From Deltaproteobacteria bacterium (lineage in GTDB: Bacteria; Bdellovibrionota; Bdellovibrionia; Bdellovibrionales; Bdellovibrionaceae), in contig JAFLCC010000011.1 of assembly GCA_017302835.1 (NCBI GenBank), forward strand, positions 28,907 to 92,906: DNA of 64,000 nucleotides, written 5' to 3'. How positions within the stretch are numbered: position 1 is the stretch's first letter; every line of letters begins with the position of its first letter. The position numbers were made by a program, and so were the translations under genes. Below are positions 18,099 to 26,406 of the stretch, piece after piece. A model generated the notes under the pieces. It had not been told where the DNA came from and ran no database searches. It saw only the letters and a program-made list of their open reading frames with translations.

Positions 18099-18775
18099 AA
18101 ATCCTCCCTTATCCACTGGTAACCAACACCACGAATATTTCTGATGATGGTTTCATTTTCAAGTCCTAATACTTTTTTGATTCTCACGATAGCATTATCT
18201 ACGGTTCTTAAATTGGGATTTTTGTCTTCACCCCAAACAAAATCCATAATCTCGTCCCTGGAAACTGGCTGAGGAGATCGACTCACGAGTAGTTCTAACA
18301 CCTTCATGTCAGAGGCTGCCGGGTATTCCATTTGGCCATTATCTTTTTTGATGAGCAACTGATTAAAATCGATGGTGATATTTTTTATAATTAACTGATT
18401 TACTTTTGGATGAGAATCCAGCACATGCTTAACTCGGATAAGTAACTCTTTTAAGTGAAAGGGTTTGGGTATATACTCCTCGGCCCCAAGTTCATAACCA
18501 CGTAATCGATTTTGAGCATCACCTTGAGCTGTCAAAAAAATAAAATTTGTCTTTTGATTTAAAAGTTTTTTTTCAGCAATTTGAAAGCCACTCCCGTCGG
18601 GAAGATTCACATCTAAGATAACCAAATCGAAAATTTTCTTATTTAAAAAATCCAGGGCTGTTTTCTCTGTTTTAGCCCAATCCACTAAATATTCTTTTTC
18701 AAGTCTTTCCTTTAGGGTCTCGCCAAGACTGACATCATCCTCAACTAACAGAATTTCTTTTTGATTGGTTTTCAT
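18095..18775 (-). CDS. OmpR-family response regulator inside the hem operon
   Basis: This 226-residue regulator has a receiver domain with acidic residues in LLVEDDVSLGETL, phospho-acceptor Asp in DLVILDVNLPDGSG, Thr in FIFLTAQGD and Lys in YIPKPFHLKELL. A winged-helix DNA-binding domain (about 125-225) ends with RTVDNAIVRIKKVLG and IIRNIRGVGYQW. Its partner kinase gene lies 30 bp upstream, and hemE is coupled to its stop. Placement inside the haem operon suggests it senses haem, porphyrin, oxygen or iron state and controls this operon, which is inference. A TGTCAT direct repeat upstream of hemA is a candidate target. Confidence 0.92.
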   Translation of the reverse strand: MKTNQKEILLVEDDVSLGETLKERLEKEYLVDWAKTEKTALDFLNKKIFDLVILDVNLPDGSGFQIAEKKLLNQKTNFIFLTAQGDAQNRLRGYELGAEEYIPKPFHLKELLIRVKHVLDSHPKVNQLIIKNITIDFNQLLIKKDNGQMEYPAASDMKVLELLVSRSPQPVSRDEIMDFVWGEDKNPNLRTVDNAIVRIKKVLGLENETIIRNIRGVGYQWIREDL

Positions 18776-18805
18776 GTGTTCAGTACTTTCATAAATTTAT
18801 CTCTT

Positions 18806-19642
18806 TCATAAACTTAGCTCGATGATAAATTCTATTTGCTTGCCATTAAGGGCAGCGATCAAATCACCTTTGATTTTCTTAAGTATTTGATAGCTTAAAC
18901 TTAGGCCTAGGCCCGTCGTTTTTTGGAGATTTAATCTGGAAAAAAAAGATTTCTTAAATTGAGGAAGAACCTCGCAACCTATACCGTTATCTACAACTTT
19001 AATCCTGATTTTATTCCCTGAGCTTTCTGTTTTTAGGCTAATGGTATCCGCTTGACCGTGAATAATGGCATTTTGTATTAAGTTCCTTAAAATACAGACC
19101 AAAGATCTTTTATCTGAAAACACCTCGATATCTTTGTTGAGCTCAAAAGAAACATCAGGAAAATCAGCGCGAATTAAAAATAAAATTTCCGAAAATAAAA
19201 ATCTTTCATAGATAAATTTTAAATTATCAATTTGTGCTAACCACAAAGAATTTTCTAACTGAAGGTCTAGTTTGTTGATGTCTTTAACAATTCGTTGCAG
19301 GATTTTGTTTTTGCTAAAACTTTCATCCTCCCTTAAGACATCGGATTGCAGCCTAAGTCTGGCTATGGAAGTTTTAAGATCATGGGAAAAAATAGAAAAA
19401 AAAGATCTGAGGGCTTTGTTTTTTTCATTATCTTGATAAAGGAAATAAATAAGAAAAAATCCACCCAGAATGATAGCACACAAAAAGAAGCTCCCCTCCC
19501 AAAATAACATGCGTCTTCTGGATTCAAGCTCCGAAGGGGAATAGGGTTTGGCTAATTCAGCCATCCCATAAAACCACCACCAGCCCACCATTGAGGAAGT
19601 AAAAATAAGCCAAAGTGAAGAAAGAATCAGTTTGATCTTCAT
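18806..19642 (-). CDS. Membrane sensor histidine kinase inside the hem operon
   Basis: This compact 278-residue kinase has two transmembrane helices (about 8-25 and 49-69) that bracket a very short periplasmic loop of about 25 residues ([17 protein letters not shown]). It has no HAMP or PAS domain of normal size. The H-box is [16 protein letters not shown] box [10 protein letters not shown]1 VVDNGIGCE, and G2 [13 protein letters not shown]. The tiny sensor loop suggests that the signal is read in the membrane or by a partner protein. The start overlaps the hemL stop by 4 bp, so hemL, kinase, regulator and hemE form one coupled unit. Confidence 0.9.
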   Translation of the reverse strand: MKIKLILSSLWLIFTSSMVGWWWFYGMAELAKPYSPSELESRRRMLFWEGSFFLCAIILGGFFLIYFLYQDNEKNKALRSFFSIFSHDLKTSIARLRLQSDVLREDESFSKNKILQRIVKDINKLDLQLENSLWLAQIDNLKFIYERFLFSEILFLIRADFPDVSFELNKDIEVFSDKRSLVCILRNLIQNAIIHGQADTISLKTESSGNKIRIKVVDNGIGCEVLPQFKKSFFSRLNLQKTTGLGLSLSYQILKKIKGDLIAALNGKQIEFIIELSL

Positions 19643-20940
19643 AGACCTAAACAGTACTCAATTTTTTGGATGCTTTCATCCAAAATTTCGTCATTGTGAG
19701 CCATAGATATAAAACCAACTTCATAGGCATTCGGTGCTAAATAAACACCTTCCTGCAGTAAATTTAAAAATAACTTTTTAAAAGAAACTTGTTGGTTCTT
19801 TGGAATTTGGGAAATGCTTCGAATGGGTTCATCACTTTTTTCATGTATCCAAAAGAGAGACCCATACTGAGAGATCTCCAAATGATGAGCAGAAAGAAGA
19901 GGCGTTAGTTTTTTAGAAAAATAATTTCCTTTTTCCTTTAACACATTCCATCCGTTAAGCTTTTTCATTTTTTTAAGAGTCACCAAGCCCGCCCTCATAC
20001 CAACAGGGTTTGCCGATAACGTCCCTGCCTGATAAACAGAACCAAGGGGGGCCACAAGGTCCAAAATTTCTTTTCTTCCCCCATAGCAACCAACAGGAAA
20101 TCCTCCACCAATTATCTTTCCATAGCAAACTAAATCGGGTTTTAGATCTAAGACCCCGCACATTCCTTTGAGATCCACACGAAAACCACTAATCACTTCA
20201 TCAGCAATAAAAACACTTTTATTTTTCTTGCAAAGGTCTTGGATTTTTTGCAAGAACTCGTTTCTTTGTACCAATAGGCCGTAATTTGCAGGAAGAGGTT
20301 CTATAATAACCGCGGCTATTTCAGGACCCCATTTTAAAAATAAGTTTTCTAACTCGACCTCGTCGTCAAGTTTGCAAACTAAGGTTTCATGGGCGACAGC
20401 CTCGCTCACTCCTGAAGAAGAAGCTGAAGACTCGCCAGCAAGCCCACTACCCGCCTTGACTAATAAGGAATCCACATGGCCGTGATAACAGCCATCAAAT
20501 TTAATCACCTTGGATCTTCCTGTATAAGCGCGGGCCAAACGAAGAGCTGACATCACGGCTTCGGTACCACTGGAAACAAATCGTAATTTTTCAACAAAGG
20601 GAATATGGGATGTGATAAACTCAGCCAGCTCCAAGGAGTAAGGTTCACAGGCTCCAAAGCTCCATGCGGTATCAACCATTTTATGAACTTCTTCTTTAAC
20701 TTCTGGATCTAAGTGTCCTAAAATAAGAGGTCCAAAGCTTTGACAAAAATCAATATAGTTTTTCCCTTCAACGCTTGTTAAAATAGCCCCATTGGCCTTC
20801 GAAAAAAAAATGGGAGAACGATCTAGACCCTTAAAAGATCTTACTGGAGAGTGAACCCCTCCCGGAGAAACTTTTTTAGCTCGTATAAATAACTCGTCAG
20901 ATGAATCACCAAATGATTCGTTAGCGGTAATTTTTTCCAT
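19639..20940 (-). CDS. hemL: Glutamate-1-semialdehyde 2,1-aminomutase
   Basis: About 433 residues. This PLP-dependent enzyme makes 5-aminolevulinate from glutamate-1-semialdehyde. Markers: [49 protein letters not shown], and the PLP lysine in [11 protein letters not shown] with the upstream Asp in [14 protein letters not shown] 20940 is chosen: AAGGA is upstream and it overlaps the last base of the hemC stop. An in-frame TTG at 20967 would add nine residues. With hemA it provides the C5 pathway to haem. Confidence 0.95.
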   Translation of the reverse strand: MEKITANESFGDSSDELFIRAKKVSPGGVHSPVRSFKGLDRSPIFFSKANGAILTSVEGKNYIDFCQSFGPLILGHLDPEVKEEVHKMVDTAWSFGACEPYSLELAEFITSHIPFVEKLRFVSSGTEAVMSALRLARAYTGRSKVIKFDGCYHGHVDSLLVKAGSGLAGESSASSSGVSEAVAHETLVCKLDDEVELENLFLKWGPEIAAVIIEPLPANYGLLVQRNEFLQKIQDLCKKNKSVFIADEVISGFRVDLKGMCGVLDLKPDLVCYGKIIGGGFPVGCYGGRKEILDLVAPLGSVYQAGTLSANPVGMRAGLVTLKKMKKLNGWNVLKEKGNYFSKKLTPLLSAHHLEISQYGSLFWIHEKSDEPIRSISQIPKNQQVSFKKLFLNLLQEGVYLAPNAYEVGFISMAHNDEILDESIQKIEYCLGL

Positions 20941-22556
20941 TACTGATTTTCCTTTTTTGATAGCCAATCTTCATAGTTAAAGCAGGGAATTATATGATCC
21001 TTAGGAAGAAAGTTCCTCAATGTATCCAAAGTGCTCCCGAGACCACAGGAATGAAATTTGTTCTTAATTTCGGGATACATTTGATAATATTTTTTAAAAA
21101 GCTCTCCATGACTCCAGTAATAAAATTCAACACTTGGGTCATAATGTAAATCCTTATCTTGATAGGAAATAGCATAGGCTGGACATTTTGTGGCCCAGGA
21201 ACTTTCTTTTCCCTGGGCGTGAGTTATCTTAATCCATTTTATTTTTTGATCTAAATTTTGATCAAAATATGAAGAACTCAAATAGGAAATTTCTGGAGGC
21301 TGCTCTTCCCCGAGGGAATCAAAAGATCCACAGACCCAGTGTCCAGACTTAGCTAATTTTTTCCAAGTTGAAACACCACTGGTCCATAAAATATCAGTGT
21401 CCCGCAGCCCCTGAATATTTTCATCTTTAGTGATAAAAATAAAACGGGTCTTATTTTTATCACTAAAGTCTTTATAAAAAGAATCTAAGTCATAGGAAAG
21501 TGGCTGAATTTTTTTTTCACTTTGAGCATGGGGTGCTAAAAATTTGCCATTTAACTTGCCATTGAAGGCACTAGTTAAATTGCCAGATAAACCAGTTGAT
21601 TTTTGAGTTAATTTTTCAGAAGGCATCAACGTCGTTTCATTTAAAACATGCCCCGTGTCTGTCAGGCCTTTTAAGAAAAGAACTTGTTCATTTTGTTTAT
21701 TAAGGATTGAAATACCTATTTTTTGATGGCAACCACCGCCATATTTTTTTAAGATATTTCTTTCTAAAGAAGTATTATGATACGCTCTTTGGTTGTTTAT
21801 TTTTTGTAATAATTCATGAACCTCTGGACGATCCTTCGCAATTTCAATGGCCAGCGCCCCTTGTGCTGCTGCCGTGGGATTTTGACTCAAGGGAATCACT
21901 TGAAATAGCAATTCAGCCAAACACTGCTTAAGATAATTACGTGTCTCTTGAAATTCCTTTTCCTCTGTCGAAATGAGTCTATCTAGAGCGGCTTTGGCAA
22001 CAATAAGGCCATCGATTTCAGGATCTGAGGATTCCATTAATTTTCTAACCCTTGTTTGAACATTACCACGAACTGGTAAAAAATGAAGTGGCTCAACCTT
22101 CCAAGGGAGTGACCATGAAAAAAAACTTTCTAAATTATAAATTCGCCGCGGAGAAGAGGTAAAAATAGTTATTTTTTTTTTACCATGTGATGTTCTTTTA
22201 AAAAGCAAAACATCCCGAGGATCTTCTCGATCAAGGGTTGCCGAAATAAAGGTTTTTTCCTTGTCTTCGATGGGTAGATCCTTCCATGAATGGACTACCA
22301 TATCTACTTTATGAAGAGCTAAATCCTGATAAAAATCTTCGGTAAAGACTCCTTTTTCAGGCATTTTCCAAAGCGGGTCCTTCAAGTTGATATCCCCTAA
22401 AGAATCCCTAAAGTGATACTTGATTTGCAAGGAAGGATAAGCATTCAACAGAGCGGCTCCCACTTTGTAGGCTTGGAGTCTGGCTAAATCACTTTTTCTA
22501 GAGGCTATGGTCAGAGGCTTTAAAAAAGGCAGGTCCTTGTTAGGCACAAATATCAT
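20940..22556 (-). CDS. hemC: Porphobilinogen deaminase fused to a HemD-like domain
   Basis: About 538 residues, far longer than HemC alone (about 310). Residues to about 300 are hydroxymethylbilane synthase: [40 protein letters not shown], and the dipyrromethane-cofactor Cys in [11 protein letters not shown]. The last ~190 residues resemble uroporphyrinogen-III synthase: an early block [15 protein letters not shown] and a late block [14 protein letters not shown] followed by [16 protein letters not shown], like the HemD VxFTSxxxVxxF and AIGxxTAxxL blocks. So this is probably a bifunctional HemCD making uroporphyrinogen III. ATG 22556 overlaps hemA by 17 bp and has GGGGATGG just before it; an ATG at 22601 would lengthen the overlap. 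Confidence 0.88.
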   Translation of the reverse strand: MIFVPNKDLPFLKPLTIASRKSDLARLQAYKVGAALLNAYPSLQIKYHFRDSLGDINLKDPLWKMPEKGVFTEDFYQDLALHKVDMVVHSWKDLPIEDKEKTFISATLDREDPRDVLLFKRTSHGKKKITIFTSSPRRIYNLESFFSWSLPWKVEPLHFLPVRGNVQTRVRKLMESSDPEIDGLIVAKAALDRLISTEEKEFQETRNYLKQCLAELLFQVIPLSQNPTAAAQGALAIEIAKDRPEVHELLQKINNQRAYHNTSLERNILKKYGGGCHQKIGISILNKQNEQVLFLKGLTDTGHVLNETTLMPSEKLTQKSTGLSGNLTSAFNGKLNGKFLAPHAQSEKKIQPLSYDLDSFYKDFSDKNKTRFIFITKDENIQGLRDTDILWTSGVSTWKKLAKSGHWVCGSFDSLGEEQPPEISYLSSSYFDQNLDQKIKWIKITHAQGKESSWATKCPAYAISYQDKDLHYDPSVEFYYWSHGELFKKYYQMYPEIKNKFHSCGLGSTLDTLRNFLPKDHIIPCFNYEDWLSKKENQ

Positions 22557-23520
22557 CCCATCCCCAGGGATAAAGTTGAACTTTCTTGCCAAATTTTTCA
22601 ATCATTTTAGAAATTTCAATCTGAACTATCTTGATTTTTTCATTTAGAGTTTCTTCTGATTCAGCAAGGGTATTTTTAATATCACTTAAATGAAAATAAT
22701 TTTCTTTTTTAATTTCGCTTTCATCGTTAATAGGCAATTCGACGCCACCACGCCAGTCCACAACTTTATGAATAGCAAGACCTCTATCTTTCAGACTTTT
22801 CATAAAACTTTCTAGTTCTTTATGAGTCAGAGGTGCGGCAATGACTAAGTTAATCCTACCCGAATAAGAAATGGCACTCATATCATTGATAAGGACCTGA
22901 GAAAAATCCTGAAACTCTGGATCTATTTTTTTCTGAAGGTCCCTGACAACCAAGTACTTTGAGGGAATTTGAGTGAGCCACGGGGCCATTTCCCGAGCTA
23001 ATTGCCCTTTTCCAATCACCAATAAAGGGTTTTGTTTATCTAGTAGTTTTCTGGTTAAAGATCCGTAACTTTGAGATCCCCAGTTTTTAATATGTTTTTC
23101 TCTTAAAAACTTACAGTCTTGAATCAATTGGCTGAAGACTTGGTCTAGAAAACTGGAGGACTCTAAATTTTTTAATTTAAATTGTTCATAAAATAATTTA
23201 AATTGACCAAAAATTTCCGTTTCTCCCTTGATATTAGACTTGAGACCCGAAATGACTTCTAAAATAAACTGATAGGCTTTCTGGTTTTCAAAGATATCAA
23301 AATTATCATTTTTATTAGACTGGCTTGCTTGAAGTTCACAAAGCAGATCACCAACCGTGCTGTCAAATCGAGTCGTATCATAAAAATAGATTTTACGAAG
23401 ACAGGTCTCAAAAAGAACAAAGGAGGAACCTAGGGCCGATAACTTATTTAGTTCTAAGTTTCTTAGCTCTAAGCTAATATTTGATGTCTTACAATAATGA
23501 ATAATACCAAATCGTTCCAC
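22540..23520 (-). CDS. hemA: Glutamyl-tRNA reductase, short form
   Basis: This protein reduces Glu-tRNA(Glu) to glutamate-1-semialdehyde, the first step of the C5 route. Family blocks: LFETCLRKIYFYDT (in place of LSTCNRTEIY; catalytic Cys kept), ISGLKSNIKGETEIFGQFK, and the NADPH-binding LLVIGKGQLAREM. At 326 residues it lacks about 90 residues compared with usual HemA (about 415-430), mainly the C-terminal dimerisation region. The catalytic block is divergent (Asn of CNR replaced by Leu). The start is GTG. It is the first gene of the operon. Its position and all blocks support HemA; activity of the short form is an assumption. Confidence 0.85.
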   Translation of the reverse strand: MERFGIIHYCKTSNISLELRNLELNKLSALGSSFVLFETCLRKIYFYDTTRFDSTVGDLLCELQASQSNKNDNFDIFENQKAYQFILEVISGLKSNIKGETEIFGQFKLFYEQFKLKNLESSSFLDQVFSQLIQDCKFLREKHIKNWGSQSYGSLTRKLLDKQNPLLVIGKGQLAREMAPWLTQIPSKYLVVRDLQKKIDPEFQDFSQVLINDMSAISYSGRINLVIAAPLTHKELESFMKSLKDRGLAIHKVVDWRGGVELPINDESEIKKENYFHLSDIKNTLAESEETLNEKIKIVQIEISKMIEKFGKKVQLYPWGWDDICA

Positions 23521-23553
23521 TCTTTAAAATATAGATGAAAAGACAAATAGAAG

Positions 23554-23570
23554 TGTCATCGAAATGTCAT
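23554..23570. promoter_or_regulatory. TGTCAT direct repeat, 11-bp period, upstream of hemA
   Basis: TGTCAT at 23554-23559 is repeated exactly at 23565-23570, with five bases between copies. Direct repeats spaced 11 bp are the usual target form for OmpR/PhoB-family regulators, and the E. coli Pho box has this same TGTCA core. It lies 34 bp upstream of the hemA start, and a TATATT (-10-like, minus strand) lies at 23528-23533. It may be bound by the response regulator encoded in the operon. Inference. Confidence 0.4.
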
Positions 23571-23646
23571 ATGCCACAGTAAGCTAATAGGATTTCATAT
23601 CATTTTGAGACAGTTATTCATAAACGTCAGACTGCGAGACCTCTGC

Positions 23647-24084
23647 TTAATTCTTGGACTTCTTAAGATAATCAAAAGCTATCGCGTAATTTAATATTTG
23701 TTTCAACATAGCGACAAAACCATTTGCCCGCGAAGGAGAGAGATGGTTTTTTAAACCCATCTTATCAAAAAAATGAAGTGGCGTAGTTAAAACTTCCCCA
23801 GGAGCTTCGTCATTAAACAACTCCAAAAGAATGGCCACTAGCCCTTTGACAATAAGGGCATCGCTATCGCCTTGGAGAACCATCTTCCCCGTTTTTTCAT
23901 CCAGCTTTGCAGCTAACCAAACTTGGGACTGACAACCTTTGATGATATGATTCTCTGTCTTTAAATCCGTTGGCATTTCAGCCAGCAGCTTCCCTTTGTT
24001 AATGATTCTTTTATATTTTTCTTCCCAATCCAATTCATTCGGAAATTCTAAGAGCAATTTGTTGATTTTATTTGTTAAACTCAT
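23647..24084 (-). CDS. sufE: SufE-family sulfur acceptor
   Basis: This 145-residue protein fits SufE in length and blocks. The sulfur-accepting Cys is in IIKGCQSQVWLAA (about Cys50), preceded by the typical W-E-x-K-Y start (ELDWEEKYKRIINKGK). LVAILLELFNDEAPGEV and LSPSRANGFVAMLKQI match the C-terminal helices. SufE takes persulfide sulfur from SufS and passes it to the SUF Fe-S scaffold. No other suf gene is in the window. It follows a Cys-rich protein gene by 14 bp. Confidence 0.92.
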   Translation of the reverse strand: MSLTNKINKLLLEFPNELDWEEKYKRIINKGKLLAEMPTDLKTENHIIKGCQSQVWLAAKLDEKTGKMVLQGDSDALIVKGLVAILLELFNDEAPGEVLTTPLHFFDKMGLKNHLSPSRANGFVAMLKQILNYAIAFDYLKKSKN

Positions 24085-24098
24085 TTTGTTTACTTTAT

Positions 24099-24905
24099 TT
24101 AGTTTTTAATTACTTTATTTAGCTTTACTTTAGTTTTTAGAATTCCTGTTAGTTTTTCTTTGAGATTCAGAGCTAGCGAAATCCCTAACTCGCCCTTTAT
24201 ATCTGAAATTTGAGTTTTCGGCAAATCTTTAACAAATTTTGCAGAGTTTATATAAAATTCTTCTTCTTTATTAAGGTGATGTTTCCATATTTTTTCATAG
24301 GTGGTAGGGGTTAAAGTTTCTCTATTCCCATCCAAATACTCTAATTGAGAAGAGAGCTCCCTGGGCGAGTAATCACTATAGACCAAGACCTCTTCCGCTA
24401 GGGCCATCTCTAAATAACTGAGGTAATTTTCAAAGGCCTTCCAAAAAAGACTTCCTTTTTTTCCGTAGCTGGACTCACAATAAAAGCTCGCACAAACACT
24501 CCCTCTAAAAATCCATATTCCACAATGGTTTTTGTCTTTTAAATAATAAGGACAAAGAAAGGAATCTGATTGGCCAAAGATCTTGCTCTTATTTTTTTTA
24601 AAATACTTTTGATATTCAGGAGGCGCTACCACCCCTAGTGGCAATACAAAACGATGATTTTGAATGAGGTCCCTTATCACTTTTTGAGCCACTGCGTATT
24701 TTTCTTCCCGACTCAATAACAGGCTTCCAATGATGTAATTAGGGATAAAGGGCCAAAAGGTGCAACATTTTAAATCTGCTTTATACTTACGAGGAGCCTG
24801 AATGCAGGCTTCACAAGTTGCTTTATTTTCATCAAGGCTGAGGTTCCACAGCGACTCATCAAAAAAAGGCTGGTAGACTTCAGGTAGGAGATATTTTATC
24901 TTCAT
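24099..24905 (-). CDS. Conserved-looking Cys-rich protein, unknown function
   Basis: This 268-residue protein has no signal peptide and two Cys groups: an N-terminal one (TCEACIQA and then DLKCCTFWPFIPNY) and a second (CPYYLKDKNHCGIW, VCASFYCESSYG). The pattern recalls YkgJ/UPF0153-type proteins that bind zinc or an Fe-S cluster through eight Cys, but I cannot assign it firmly. It overlaps the cheB stop by one base and precedes sufE. So it may receive an Fe-S cluster or be linked to chemotaxis signalling; both are guesses. Confidence 0.75.
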   Translation of the reverse strand: MKIKYLLPEVYQPFFDESLWNLSLDENKATCEACIQAPRKYKADLKCCTFWPFIPNYIIGSLLLSREEKYAVAQKVIRDLIQNHRFVLPLGVVAPPEYQKYFKKNKSKIFGQSDSFLCPYYLKDKNHCGIWIFRGSVCASFYCESSYGKKGSLFWKAFENYLSYLEMALAEEVLVYSDYSPRELSSQLEYLDGNRETLTPTTYEKIWKHHLNKEEEFYINSAKFVKDLPKTQISDIKGELGISLALNLKEKLTGILKTKVKLNKVIKN

Positions 24906-26374
24906 TAAGCGGATTTATGCTTTGAACTCGAGACAGATGCAAGCTCCATTATTTTTTCGCCGATAACTTCCAAAGGAAGAACATACTCGGCAGCGCCTCG
25001 TTCAATCGCTTCCCTTGGCATCCCGTAAACAATGCAGCTATCTTTATTCTGCGCAATGGTTCTGGCTCCTGCCTTTCTTAAATTGAGTAATTCCCTGGCC
25101 CCATCAGCACCCATACCCGTAAGGATCACACCAATAACCTTAGGAAATCCTTGCTCGACCACCGATTTAAACAAATAGTCCACACTGGGTTTATGGCGAT
25201 TCATGGGTTCATCATCTTTAATAACCAACTTGCTATATTGCCCGCGTTTCTTCACGGCCATCTGCATTCCACCAGGAGCTATATAAACGCAGTTTTTTTT
25301 GAGATCATCTCCATCTCTGGCTTCAACCACTTCAAAGGGAAATAGCTCATTAAGTCTCTTGGCGAAGGCCGTAGAGAAAACGGGAGGGATATGTTGGACC
25401 ACAAGTATAGGTGGAATCTCCTTTGGTAGATGAGCAAAAAGAATTTTCAAAGCTTCCGTTCCTCCCGTGGAAGAACCAATGACCACTAATGATTGTGGGT
25501 CCAACTGTCTGGGAGTGTAACTTGCCATGGGTTTCTTCTTGATCAGATTCGCTCTGAGTTTTTTCTCTACAGAGATATGGGAAGCTGTTTTAATTCTCTC
25601 GATTATAATGGGTGCCATGACATCAAGTTCTTGCAAGGTTGGTTTTTGAATGTAATCAACAGCCCCATTTTCAAGAGCGTTGAAAACCTGAGGTCCCTCT
25701 TCTTGACTTATAGAGCTAATCATCACTATGGGAACTTTATATAATGGTGCTAGTTTTTTTACCAACTGAATCCCGTCTATGTGGGGCATATTGATATCCA
25801 TAGTGATCACATCAGGTTTATGTTTTTGGTATAATTCCTCTGCATGAAGAGGGTCTTCACAAGTGGCGACGATTTCTAAATTTTTGTCTTTTTTAAAGAT
25901 GACCGTTAATAATTGAATGATGGTGGGTGAATCATCCACAATCATCACCTTGATGGGTTTATTTGAAACCAAATCATGCGAAGAATCGACATGATTTGCA
26001 TTCGGCTGTGTGGAGTCTTCTTTTTTCAGAATGATTTTATGATCGTCAACGGTATAATAAACTTCAAAATCATGTTCTCTAATGACTTGCTTTAGGACTG
26101 TCGAATTAAGGGATTGCAAAAAGTGAGCAATCTCATCACTGCATTTTTTGGGCCCAATAATTTTAAAACTTAATTCGGAGTCTGAAGCCTGAAGTCTGAC
26201 TTTAATTTCTTTCAGCATTTCTTTAAAAGAGGGCAAATTCATTTCGTGAAGTAAGCACACAAGGCTTTTCTTATTTTGTGTGGCCGCATAGATAAAAACG
26301 CTTTGATTTACCTTTAAAAGCAGAGTCTCTGATGGGTTTCCTGCAAACACTTCAAATTTAAACTTCATATCCAC
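24905..26374 (-). CDS. cheB: Chemotaxis protein-glutamate methylesterase CheB with extra N-terminal domain
   Basis: This 489-residue protein is longer than usual CheB (about 350). Residues 1 to about 135 form an unrecognised domain starting KFKFEVFAGNPSETLLLK. A receiver follows (IKVMIVDDSPTIIQLL, Asp in DVITMDINMPHIDG, Lys in YIQKPT). The C-terminal methylesterase has the catalytic Ser in VVIGSSTGGTEAL, His in LVVQHIPPVFS and Asp in LTGMGADGARE. It removes methyl groups from, and deamidates, chemoreceptors. A GTG start is chosen with GAGG 5 nt upstream; an ATG lies two codons later. It is 32 bp behind cheR. Confidence 0.93.
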   Translation of the reverse strand: MDMKFKFEVFAGNPSETLLLKVNQSVFIYAATQNKKSLVCLLHEMNLPSFKEMLKEIKVRLQASDSELSFKIIGPKKCSDEIAHFLQSLNSTVLKQVIREHDFEVYYTVDDHKIILKKEDSTQPNANHVDSSHDLVSNKPIKVMIVDDSPTIIQLLTVIFKKDKNLEIVATCEDPLHAEELYQKHKPDVITMDINMPHIDGIQLVKKLAPLYKVPIVMISSISQEEGPQVFNALENGAVDYIQKPTLQELDVMAPIIIERIKTASHISVEKKLRANLIKKKPMASYTPRQLDPQSLVVIGSSTGGTEALKILFAHLPKEIPPILVVQHIPPVFSTAFAKRLNELFPFEVVEARDGDDLKKNCVYIAPGGMQMAVKKRGQYSKLVIKDDEPMNRHKPSVDYLFKSVVEQGFPKVIGVILTGMGADGARELLNLRKAGARTIAQNKDSCIVYGMPREAIERGAAEYVLPLEVIGEKIMELASVSSSKHKSA

Positions 26375-26406
26375 AACGACCTCACTCGTTCTTTTCTTTT
26401 TAAGAA

